Part shown: one piece after another, positions 38,918 through 47,038 of the stretch | Layout of the letters: every line of letters starts with the position of its first letter | Numbering within the stretch: position 1 is the first letter of the stretch | Assembly (NCBI GenBank): GCA_947175875.1 | Contig: CAMWON010000001.1 | Span: 17,809 to 81,808, forward strand | From: an uncultured Alphaproteobacteria bacterium | Lineage (GTDB): Bacteria > Pseudomonadota > Alphaproteobacteria > Rs-D84 | Reading direction: 5' to 3' | Length of the DNA: 64,000 bases | Made by a program: the position numbers and the translations under genes | The notes under the pieces: generated by a model | What the model was told of the DNA's origin: nothing | The model's input: only the letters and a program-made list of their open reading frames with translations | Database searches by the model: none

Positions 38918-40561
38918 ATGACACAGTTTGACGTAATCGTTATCGGCGGCGGTCACGCCGGGGTAGAGGCCGCGGCGGCATCCGCCCGCCGGGGGGCGAA
39001 AACTTTGCTGGTTACAATGCGCGAAAGTGACATCGGCGCAATGTCGTGCAATCCGTCAATCGGCGGCCCCGGAAAGTCTCAGATGGTTGCCGAAATCGAC
39101 GCATTGGGCGGTGTTATGGGGCGCGCGGCCGATGCCGCCGGCATCCATTTCCGCACATTAAACGCATCGCATGGCGCGGCCACGCGCGCCTTGCGCGCCC
39201 AGATTGACCGCGATTTGTATCATGCGTCGGTTATGCGCATTTTAAACGATACGTCAAATTTGACCGTTGTATATGAAACGGTTGAAACGCTGGATATTGA
39301 AAACAAAACCGTAAACAACAAATATCGGGCAAAATCGATTGTTATAACCACGGGAACATTCCTGCGCGGCCTGGTCACGCGCGGCGCGGAAAAAATCCCG
39401 TCCGGCCGTTTGATGGACAATGGCGAATACCAAGCACCGGATGCGCATATATCGGACGCCCTGCGCGGCGCCGGATTTGATTTGATGCGTTTAAAAACCG
39501 GCACGCCGGCGCGAATATATCGCGATTCTATTGATTTTTCAGTATGCGAGGCGCAACCCGCCGACACCCCGCACGAATGGTTTTCCATGCCGAATGCGGA
39601 CAACGATTACGACGCAATGTGCTATATCACGCATACGACCGCCAAAACGCATGACATAATACGTCAAAACATAAAAAACGCGCCCATGTATAACGGCGAT
39701 ATCGAGGGGACCGGTCCGCGCTACTGCCCGAGTTTAGAAGACAAGGTCATGCGTTTTGAGAGCCATTCGTCGCATCATGTGTTTTTAGAGCCCGAGGGTC
39801 TGAACAGCGATTTGATTTATCCCAACGGGATATCCACCAGTTTCGGCGCCGATATCCAGGACGTGTGGATTCGCACAATCCCGGGGCTGGAAAACGCGCG
39901 CATTGCACGATACGGATACGCGATTGAATATGATGCGATTGATGCGCGCAAATTGTTGCACACGTTGGAGGCAAAAGATACGCCGGGCCTGTTCTTTGCC
40001 GGGCAAATCAACGGCACGTCCGGTTACGAAGAGGCCGCCGCCCAGGGGTTGGTCGCCGGCGCAAACGCCGCCGCGCACGCATTGGGGGCGCGTGCGCTGG
40101 ATTTGGACCGTACAAATTCAATGATTGGCGTCTTGATTGACGACATAACAACGCTGGGGGTGGACGAACCGTACCGCATGTTTTCATCGCGTGCGGAATA
40201 CCGCCTGCACCTGCGTGCGGATAATGCGGTTCGGCGCCTTGGGAAAACAGGCGTTGATTTGGGACTGATAACCGCGGCGGAATATGAAAAAAAATGCGCG
40301 TATCGTGACGCGGCGGCGACGGAAAACGATAAATTCTATGCCGGATATATCGCGCGCGCCATGCGCGAAATGGAAAGCTATCGCCGTGATATGGAATTAA
40401 AAATTCCGAAAAATTTTGAATATTCAAATCTGCCGGGATTAACGAACGAGCTGGTTGAAAAGTTAACCGCGACGCGTCCGGAAAACATTGCCGCGGCCAC
40501 GCGCATTCCGGGTATGACACCGGCCGGCATAATGGTTGTTTTGCGTAAAATCAGGGGCTAA
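38918..40561 (+). CDS. mnmG: tRNA uridine-5-carboxymethylaminomethyl modification enzyme MnmG (GidA)
   Basis: [75 protein letters not shown]-terminal [14 protein letters not shown]. Confidence 0.95.
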   Translation: MTQFDVIVIGGGHAGVEAAAASARRGAKTLLVTMRESDIGAMSCNPSIGGPGKSQMVAEIDALGGVMGRAADAAGIHFRTLNASHGAATRALRAQIDRDLYHASVMRILNDTSNLTVVYETVETLDIENKTVNNKYRAKSIVITTGTFLRGLVTRGAEKIPSGRLMDNGEYQAPDAHISDALRGAGFDLMRLKTGTPARIYRDSIDFSVCEAQPADTPHEWFSMPNADNDYDAMCYITHTTAKTHDIIRQNIKNAPMYNGDIEGTGPRYCPSLEDKVMRFESHSSHHVFLEPEGLNSDLIYPNGISTSFGADIQDVWIRTIPGLENARIARYGYAIEYDAIDARKLLHTLEAKDTPGLFFAGQINGTSGYEEAAAQGLVAGANAAAHALGARALDLDRTNSMIGVLIDDITTLGVDEPYRMFSSRAEYRLHLRADNAVRRLGKTGVDLGLITAAEYEKKCAYRDAAATENDKFYAGYIARAMREMESYRRDMELKIPKNFEYSNLPGLTNELVEKLTATRPENIAAATRIPGMTPAGIMVVLRKIRG

Positions 40562-41304
40562 ACCGCGTCCTTCTTTTTCACGATTTGCAGTTTGTTGTTA
40601 TGCCACTGGGCAATCAGTATCTCGTCGATGTCCTTGATTTTTCTTTTCATCAGTTCGCGGCGCAGCCATGATTCACTGCGGTGAATTTTCGCCAGTGCCA
40701 CGTCGTCTATGTCGCCGTTGTCTATTACAATGACGGAGTACTTTTTTGCCCCCTTTTTTACAATTGTTAAATCACCATTCGGTTCTATCTGGGCCATTTC
40801 GACGTCTTTGATGGATTTTACCTGTTGCCGGCGCAGGGCCAGTGCCAAATCATGGGCGGATATTTTCATGCGCTCCATCATTTCGGCGTCTATTTGTCCG
40901 CCTTGAATAATTACGCGGGGCGAGCCGATGAAAATGCGCCGCCCCAGGTTTGTGTTGAACGTTATTTTGTTCAGCACATACAGCAGTGCCCCGTAAATTA
41001 TAACCACAACGACAAAATCAAGTATGCCTATATGCCGGTCCAGAATAAAGTCGGACAAAATGGCACTTAACAGAAAGTTCACGATTATATCCAGCGGCGT
41101 CATCTGTTTCAGCCCTGCGCCCGCATTAAAAAATCGCAGGTACAATACCGCGACGGCAATCGCCATAATCAGCTTTGTTGTAATCAGCAAATAATAAAGT
41201 AATACCGCGTTCATGCCTTGCAGATTATCAAAGTGTGCACCTAAAAAACAGGCGATATAAATCCTAATCAGCATGAATTTTATACTGGAAATTTGCGAAA
41301 ACAT
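40558..41304 (-). CDS. DUF421/YetF-like membrane protein
   Basis: Three TM helices, then [55 protein letters not shown]. Start may be at the internal MNAVLLYY. Confidence 0.8.
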   Translation of the reverse strand: MFSQISSIKFMLIRIYIACFLGAHFDNLQGMNAVLLYYLLITTKLIMAIAVAVLYLRFFNAGAGLKQMTPLDIIVNFLLSAILSDFILDRHIGILDFVVVVIIYGALLYVLNKITFNTNLGRRIFIGSPRVIIQGGQIDAEMMERMKISAHDLALALRRQQVKSIKDVEMAQIEPNGDLTIVKKGAKKYSVIVIDNGDIDDVALAKIHRSESWLRRELMKRKIKDIDEILIAQWHNNKLQIVKKKDAV

Positions 41305-41323
41305 GTATTATTATGGGCGCATT

Positions 41324-41399
41324 GCCGGTGTAGCTCAGCTGGTAGAGCATCTCATTCGTAATGAGGGGGTCGTAGGTTCAAGTCCTATCACCGGCACCA
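41324..41399 (+). tRNA. tRNA-Thr (CGT)
   Basis: GCCGGTGTAGCTCAGCTGGTAGAGCATCTCATTCGTAATGAGGGGGTCGTAGGTTCAAGTCCTATCACCGGCACCA. Confidence 0.95.
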
Positions 41400-41471
41400 G
41401 AATTAAAAAATGATGAACAAATCGATAATCATTATTAAATAAAACGGCACTGCGCTTTGGCGGTGGCCCGG

Positions 41472-41497
41472 GCGCGTATGGCGCCCGTTTTTATTTA
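41472..41497 (+). terminator. Intrinsic terminator between tRNA-Thr and ileS
   Basis: GGGCGCgtatgGCGCCCgttttt. Confidence 0.7.
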
Positions 41498-41518
41498 AGA
41501 AAACAAAAGGCAAAACAA

Positions 41519-44500
41519 ATGGCATACCCGAAAACCGACCCGCGTGCTGATTTCCCAAAGCTGGAACAGGAAATACTGGCATTCTGGCGTGCAGACAATA
41601 CATTCCACAAAACATTGGAAAAGACCAAGCAGGGGCATCCGTTTTCTTTCTTTGACGGGCCGCCGTTTGGAAACGGCCTGCCGCATTGGGGGCATCTGGG
41701 CGTTTCGGCGGTAAAGGATATGGTTTGCCGTTATCAGACGATGAAGGGTCGCTTTGTTCGCCGCGAACTGGGGTGGGATTGCCACGGTCTGCCGGCGGAA
41801 AACAGTGTCGAGAAAAAGCAAAACCGCACCGCACGTGAAATCGTGGCCGCCGACGGAATATCGGCATTCTGCGAAATGTGCCGCACCGACGTTATGACGT
41901 ACACCACGGAATGGGAAAAGTTTATTGCGCGTATCGGCCGCTGGGTCGATGTCGGCGACGGATACGGATACAAGACCATGGATAAAAACTATATGGAATC
42001 CATGCTGTGGACGTTAAAGTCGCTGTATGACAAGGGCCTGCTGTACAAGGATTACAGTGTGAACCCGTTCGACTGGGTTAACGGCACGGTCGTATCCAAT
42101 TCAGAGGCGTCCCAGGATTACCGTGACGTCGTTGACGATGCACTGACCGTGTGGTTTGAACTGGAAAACGGCGACCGTGCGATGGCGTGGACGACAACGC
42201 CGTGGACGCTGCCGGCGAACAGTGCGCTGGCCGTAAATCCGGATATGAAATACGTCCGTATGCGCGACGCCGACGGACATGTTTATGTTATTGCCGAATC
42301 CAGATTAAAGGCATATGAAAAGCAGCTGGCCACGGCCGAAAAAGTGGGCGAGGTTATGGGACGCGACCTGGCGGGATTAAAGTATGCGCCGCTGTTTGAC
42401 TATTATGTCGGCACGTCCGATTTGCTGTATCATGTAATTCCGGCCGATTATGTATCCGACAGTGACGGTACCGGCATTGTTCATATCGCGCCTGCATTCG
42501 GTGCGGACGATTTCTGGGCGGCGAAAAACATCGACCCGAAATTTCCGGTTCTGTTAAACGTCGACAACTATGGCAATTTTGACGACAGCGTGCGCGACTT
42601 TGCGGGCGAAAACATATTCGCGGCCAATCCAAAGGTTATGGATTTGTTAAAATCACGCGGTCATGTTGTAAAAAAAGAACAGTACAAGCATTCGTATCCC
42701 TACGGCGACCGTTCAAAGGAAAAGCTGATTTATCGTGCGACGGATTCATGGTATATCGACGTTCCGAAAATCCGCGAAAAATTGATAGAGAATAACAAAC
42801 AGGTCAACTGGACATCGGCCGGCGAACGTTTCCGCAGCTGGATTGAAAACGCACGTCCGTGGTCTATATCTCGCAATCGTTTCTGGGGGACGCCGCTGCC
42901 GATTTGGGAACGCGACGGCGAATACAAGGTGTTCGGTTCAATTGCGGAGCTGGAAGAATTCTTTGGCACAAAAATAAACGATTTGCATCGCCCGACGCTG
43001 GACGCGTTAACAAAGGACGGATGGATGCGCATTCCGGACGTTCTGGACTGCTGGGTTGAATCCGGTTCCATGCCGTGGGCGTCGCTGCATTATCCGTTTG
43101 AAAACCAGGACCGTTTCAGCGCGACATTCCCCGCCGATTATATTATCGAGGGCCAGGACCAGACCCGCGGATGGTTCTATGCGCTGATGGTTCTGGCAAC
43201 CGCCATGTGGGACAGCCCGGCGTTCCGCACGGTATCCGCGAACGGAATGGTTGTGGACGAAAACAAGAAAAAGTTTTCAAAATCGTTGAAAAATTTCGTG
43301 AACCCGGAGGCTCAGATAGAGCAGTTCGGTGCGGACAGCATTCGTTTGTTTATTTTGGGCTCGAATTTCATGAAGGCCGAACCTGTTCCCGTCGATAAAG
43401 AGGGCAAGGTTTTTGCCGAGACCGCAAAGACAATCTTAACCCCGCTGTGGAATGCGTACCACTTCTTTACACTGTACGCGAACGCGGGAGGCATCACGGC
43501 AACGGATAATGTTTCGGACAATGCGCTGGATAAATATATCGTTGCGGAATTGAACGAATTGATTCAGATAACCGACCGCGCGCTTGCCGAATACAAACCC
43601 GACAGTGCGATAAAGGAATTCGTGCGTTTTTTGGATATCTTAAACAACTGGTATATCCGTCGCAGCCGCGCGCGTTTCTGGGATGAAGAGCAGGGCGCAT
43701 TTGACACCCTGCACACCGTTTTGACGACGTTAACACGCGTAATGGCGCCGTTTGCGCCGTTTGTCACGGAATATATCTATCGGAATTTGACGGGCGGCGA
43801 ATCCGTGCATTTGACGGATTTCCCGACAGCAATGCCGTATGATGAAAAAATTGTCACCGACATGCGCCGTGTTCAAATGGTTGTTTCGGCCGGCAAACAG
43901 CTGCGTGAAAATTATCGTCTGCGCAACCGCCTGCCGTTGAACAAATTGACCGTGGCGGGTGCGAATATGCCCCAGTACGCCGATATCATCAAGGAAGAGC
44001 TGAACGTGAAATCCGTTGAATTCGCCGACAGCGTGGACGGCGTCGCGGACAAATTTGTGTATTTAATTACGCCGCGCATCGGTGCGCGTCTGGGCGGTGC
44101 ATTAAAAGAAATTATCCCGGCGGTAAAGCGCGGCGATTATACGGTCGCCGGCGATACTCTGGTTGCCGCGGGCCATACGCTGACGGCGGACGAATTTGAA
44201 AGCCGTTTAACCGTAAAGCCGGGGGTTGCTGGTGCGGCCCTGCCGGACAATACGGCGGTCGTTGTTCTGGATACGGAAATAAATTCGGAATTGGTGGCCG
44301 AGGGGTTGGCAAACGACGCCCTGCGCTTTATTCAGGACACGCGCAAGGCGGCGAACCTGGACGTGTCCGACCGCATACAGATCACATATGATGCGGATCC
44401 GGCACTGGCCATGGCGATTGATGCACATAAAAAACGCATTATGCGCGATGCGCTGATAACCGAAATGTCGGCCGGCATGGTCGGTGATTACGAAACAGAG

Positions 44501-44545
44501 ATAGAGGGATATTCCCTGTCCATTTCTGTTGAAAAAGTAAAATAA
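41519..44545 (+). CDS. ileS: Isoleucyl-tRNA synthetase, eukaryotic-like (IleRS2) type
   Basis: FDGPPFGNGLPHWGHL; GWDCHGLPAE; KKKFSKSLKNF; 1008 aa. Confidence 0.95.
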   Translation: MAYPKTDPRADFPKLEQEILAFWRADNTFHKTLEKTKQGHPFSFFDGPPFGNGLPHWGHLGVSAVKDMVCRYQTMKGRFVRRELGWDCHGLPAENSVEKKQNRTAREIVAADGISAFCEMCRTDVMTYTTEWEKFIARIGRWVDVGDGYGYKTMDKNYMESMLWTLKSLYDKGLLYKDYSVNPFDWVNGTVVSNSEASQDYRDVVDDALTVWFELENGDRAMAWTTTPWTLPANSALAVNPDMKYVRMRDADGHVYVIAESRLKAYEKQLATAEKVGEVMGRDLAGLKYAPLFDYYVGTSDLLYHVIPADYVSDSDGTGIVHIAPAFGADDFWAAKNIDPKFPVLLNVDNYGNFDDSVRDFAGENIFAANPKVMDLLKSRGHVVKKEQYKHSYPYGDRSKEKLIYRATDSWYIDVPKIREKLIENNKQVNWTSAGERFRSWIENARPWSISRNRFWGTPLPIWERDGEYKVFGSIAELEEFFGTKINDLHRPTLDALTKDGWMRIPDVLDCWVESGSMPWASLHYPFENQDRFSATFPADYIIEGQDQTRGWFYALMVLATAMWDSPAFRTVSANGMVVDENKKKFSKSLKNFVNPEAQIEQFGADSIRLFILGSNFMKAEPVPVDKEGKVFAETAKTILTPLWNAYHFFTLYANAGGITATDNVSDNALDKYIVAELNELIQITDRALAEYKPDSAIKEFVRFLDILNNWYIRRSRARFWDEEQGAFDTLHTVLTTLTRVMAPFAPFVTEYIYRNLTGGESVHLTDFPTAMPYDEKIVTDMRRVQMVVSAGKQLRENYRLRNRLPLNKLTVAGANMPQYADIIKEELNVKSVEFADSVDGVADKFVYLITPRIGARLGGALKEIIPAVKRGDYTVAGDTLVAAGHTLTADEFESRLTVKPGVAGAALPDNTAVVVLDTEINSELVAEGLANDALRFIQDTRKAANLDVSDRIQITYDADPALAMAIDAHKKRIMRDALITEMSAGMVGDYETEIEGYSLSISVEKVK

Positions 44546-44559
44546 TAAAAGGATAAAAA

Positions 44560-44787
44560 ATGAAACGGTCAAAGATTTGTACAGATTTTAATAGAGATTG
44601 TGTATATCGAGATAGCGTATTATGTTGCGCCGGAACCGGTGTGCAGTGTTCTTTGTATAATTCTTTAGACCCTGATAAAATGTCAGATCAAGATTTCAAG
44701 GCGGCCACACTGACGTATCTGGCATCGATTCAAAAATTTCAAGTGGAAATCATAAAACGGTTGGCGAATTTGGAAAAGCAAAAATAA
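44560..44787 (+). CDS. Small Cys-rich hypothetical protein (75 aa)
   Basis: Between ileS and nth, start-stop overlap with nth; N-term CTDFNRDCVYRDSVLCCAGTGVQC. Confidence 0.6.
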   Translation: MKRSKICTDFNRDCVYRDSVLCCAGTGVQCSLYNSLDPDKMSDQDFKAATLTYLASIQKFQVEIIKRLANLEKQK

Positions 44788-45443
44788 TGACACCGACCGA
44801 ATATTTTGAACTGGTACCAAAATCCGTGGATATGAATATCCGGTCGGAATTGTATTCCACCAATGAATTTACATTCGCGGTGGCGGTAATACTGTCGGCC
44901 CAGGCGACGGACAAAAAAGTGAACGAGGTCACGCCCGACCTGTTCCGCGTGGCCCCCACACCTGCAAAAATGATTGTGTTGGGCGAAGACGGGTTAAAGG
45001 CGCATATAAAGGTCTTGTCGTTCTTTAACAACAAGGCCAAAAGCATCATGGGCCTGGCCGCGCGTTTAATGGACGAAGAGGGCGCCACAAACACCGATTA
45101 TAAATTCCCGGCAAAATTTCATGACCGTGACAGCCTAATGAAGTTGCCCGGCATCGGCCAGAAAACAGCGAACGTTATCATGAATGTTCTGTGGGGGGCG
45201 CCGAATATCGGGGTTGATACGCACGTTTTCCGTAACGCGCACCGTTACGGCTGGGTGGGCGACGACGCGAACACCCCTGAAAAGGTAGAGGCGGCGCTGC
45301 TGTCCAAAATCCCCGCCAAATACCATGGTATCGTCAATCATGTAATGGTTTTGCACGGGCGTTATACATGCAAGGCGCTGCGTCCAAAATGCGCCGATTG
45401 CCCGGTGGCGCATATCTGCACCGCCCCGGACAAGACGATTTAA
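44787..45443 (+). CDS. nth: Endonuclease III
   Basis: LSAQATDKKVNEVTPDLF; LPGIGQKTANVIMNV; C-terminal CxxxxxxCxxCxxxxxC CKALRPKCADCPVAHIC. Confidence 0.96.
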   Translation: MTPTEYFELVPKSVDMNIRSELYSTNEFTFAVAVILSAQATDKKVNEVTPDLFRVAPTPAKMIVLGEDGLKAHIKVLSFFNNKAKSIMGLAARLMDEEGATNTDYKFPAKFHDRDSLMKLPGIGQKTANVIMNVLWGAPNIGVDTHVFRNAHRYGWVGDDANTPEKVEAALLSKIPAKYHGIVNHVMVLHGRYTCKALRPKCADCPVAHICTAPDKTI

Positions 45444-45474
45444 AAAATAACTGGCAAAAATTCTTACCATACTA

Positions 45475-45699
45475 TATACTTTTTATGTCGCGGCGTGTTG
45501 CCGTGATGAGGCCTGATAACCTCTTTTAGATGCGTCGGAATAAATACTGATTGGCGCGACGCGCCATTTTTATTACGACGAAAAACAAACTCCTGAAACC
45601 CACCCGGGTCAGGAGGGTTGCGAATATACTGAATAAGCACGCAATTCATCTAAATTGTTATCAGCCTCCTGACCACCAAAATTTGGTGGTTTTTTGTTT
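45475..45699 (+). promoter_or_regulatory. Structured attenuator leader, copy C upstream of secreted Cys-rich protein
   Basis: TATACT at 45475-45480; CGGC/GCCG; GAGG/CCTC; CTCCTGA/TCAGGAG vs TCAGGAGG/CCTCCTGA; TTGCG-AATATACTGAATAAGCA-CGCAA; terminator ACCACCAAAATTTGGTGGT + T run (45672-45699). Confidence 0.78.
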
Positions 45700-45729
45700 C
45701 ACACAAACAAAAACCAAGGAGGTTTGAAA

Positions 45730-46095
45730 ATGAAACTTTTCATACAAGCTGTAATCGCTATTGCGATTGCCTCATGGGCGGATTCTGTATTGGCCGCCAC
45801 AATATCTTTATGCTCTCATAGCCAGGGATGTTCGCAAATGGCAACATCGGTCATGCCGTATTGCTGCAAAACAGGCAGTACTTGCACGATTTCAACATGT
45901 CCGGACAAATGGACGTTAAATGAGGGAATGTGCGAGCGCGCCCCCAGCAGTGGTTTGGCCTCCCAGGATGAAACAGGTTGGTACACCACATACTGGACAA
46001 CTTGCGAGCCTACTAGCACGACCGACGACGAATACCGACTGTCGGCCACAGATAAAGGTTCAGGCTGTTATATCGCATACAAACAGGGGATATAA
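45730..46095 (+). CDS. Secreted Cys-rich protein, unknown
   Basis: SD AAGGAGG; signal peptide MKLFIQAVIAIAIASWADSVLA; 9 or more Cys in the mature part. Confidence 0.75.
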   Translation: MKLFIQAVIAIAIASWADSVLAATISLCSHSQGCSQMATSVMPYCCKTGSTCTISTCPDKWTLNEGMCERAPSSGLASQDETGWYTTYWTTCEPTSTTDDEYRLSATDKGSGCYIAYKQGI

Positions 46096-46098
46096 AAC

Positions 46099-46395
46099 AT
46101 GAAAAAGTTTTTAATTTTTTGCGTTGTTTGCATGCCGGTGGCTGCCGCTGCGATTGATTTGCCTGTTGTAAAACAGTCCTGCAAAGAGGATTATAAAAAA
46201 TATACACGGTGTAAAGTCGGATATTATCTTGAAAACGAATCGTGTAAAAGATGTCCTTCGTCCGGTGGGGTGTATGGTACAACGGTCAATCACAATGCCG
46301 GTGACATAACATCTTGCTATATCCCATCAGGTACGACTTTTTCTGATACCTCAGGCAACGGCGTGTACGAAGGCGATTGTTATTATAAAAAATAA
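46099..46395 (+). CDS. Secreted Cys-rich protein, unknown
   Basis: Signal peptide MKKFLIFCVVCMPVAAAA; CKVGYYLENESCKRCPSSGGVYGTT..ITSCYIPSGTTFSDTSGNGVYEGDCYYKK. Confidence 0.75.
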   Translation: MKKFLIFCVVCMPVAAAAIDLPVVKQSCKEDYKKYTRCKVGYYLENESCKRCPSSGGVYGTTVNHNAGDITSCYIPSGTTFSDTSGNGVYEGDCYYKK

Positions 46396-46413
46396 AGCCC
46401 CACCGGGGCTTTG
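46391..46413. terminator. Intrinsic terminator
   Basis: aaAGCCCCaccGGGGCTttg. Confidence 0.65.
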
Positions 46414-46414
46414 T

Positions 46415-46495
46415 TTATATTGCAATCATATATCCGCATGCCAGTATGGCGATAACCATTACTGTGAATACAACGTGCTTTTTTGATATTTTCAT
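46415..46495 (-). CDS. 26-aa hydrophobic peptide downstream of virB2-like gene
   Basis: GAGGAAA SD; MKISKKHVVFTVMVIAILACGYMIAI*; same strand as virB2-like gene. Confidence 0.4.
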   Translation of the reverse strand: MKISKKHVVFTVMVIAILACGYMIAI

Positions 46496-46513
46496 GTTTA
46501 TTTCCTCTTTTGT

Positions 46514-46864
46514 TTACCAACCCTGTGTAATTGATGGGCAGCCCAGATTGGCGCCGTTCGACAAAAATCCCAAAATCAGGCCGATTGAAAACAGCAATGC
46601 AAAGCCCACAATCATGGGAACGCCCACGGCTTTTAAACCATCCGCGATATTGTCCTTGCCGCCCACTTTGCCGCCGACTATCGCCTCCCAGGCGTATTTG
46701 GCCAGCACAAATCCCGCCCCGACAAACGCCATTGTGCGCAGAATTTTAAATACGTTCTGCATTTGGACAATCAAATCGCACATGCCGTTTGATGTGGCCA
46801 TTGCGGGCGTGGCGGCGCCAACAATGCACAATGCGGTAAACAAAGGACCGTTTTCCTTAGGCAT
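46514..46864 (-). CDS. virB2: VirB2/TrbC-like type IV secretion pilin
   Basis: 116 aa; signal-like start, then two hydrophobic helices with ILRTMAFVGAGFVLAKYAWEAIVGGK..KAVGVPMIVGFALLFSIGLILGFL. Confidence 0.78.
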   Translation of the reverse strand: MPKENGPLFTALCIVGAATPAMATSNGMCDLIVQMQNVFKILRTMAFVGAGFVLAKYAWEAIVGGKVGGKDNIADGLKAVGVPMIVGFALLFSIGLILGFLSNGANLGCPSITQGW

Positions 46865-46975
46865 AACAACAAGGATAAAAACATGCAGAAATTGGGAACG
46901 TATAAAAAAATAAAAACCATCAGAACAATCGGTGGTTTTAATTAGGCATATGTTTTTAGCTCTCTATGCCTTTGA

Positions 46976-47003
46976 ATTATAGCATAAATCCGGTGTTTTT
47001 CAA
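46976..47003 (-). promoter_or_regulatory. Promoter of virB2-like gene
   Basis: Minus strand TTGAAA-16 bp-TATAAT. Confidence 0.6.
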
Positions 47004-47005
47004 AT

Positions 47006-47038
47006 AAAAAAGGCCGGCGTTTGCCGGCCGATTTTTTA
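47006..47038. terminator. Intrinsic terminator after pheT
   Basis: aaaaaaGGCCGGCgtttGCCGGCCgatttttt. Confidence 0.8.
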
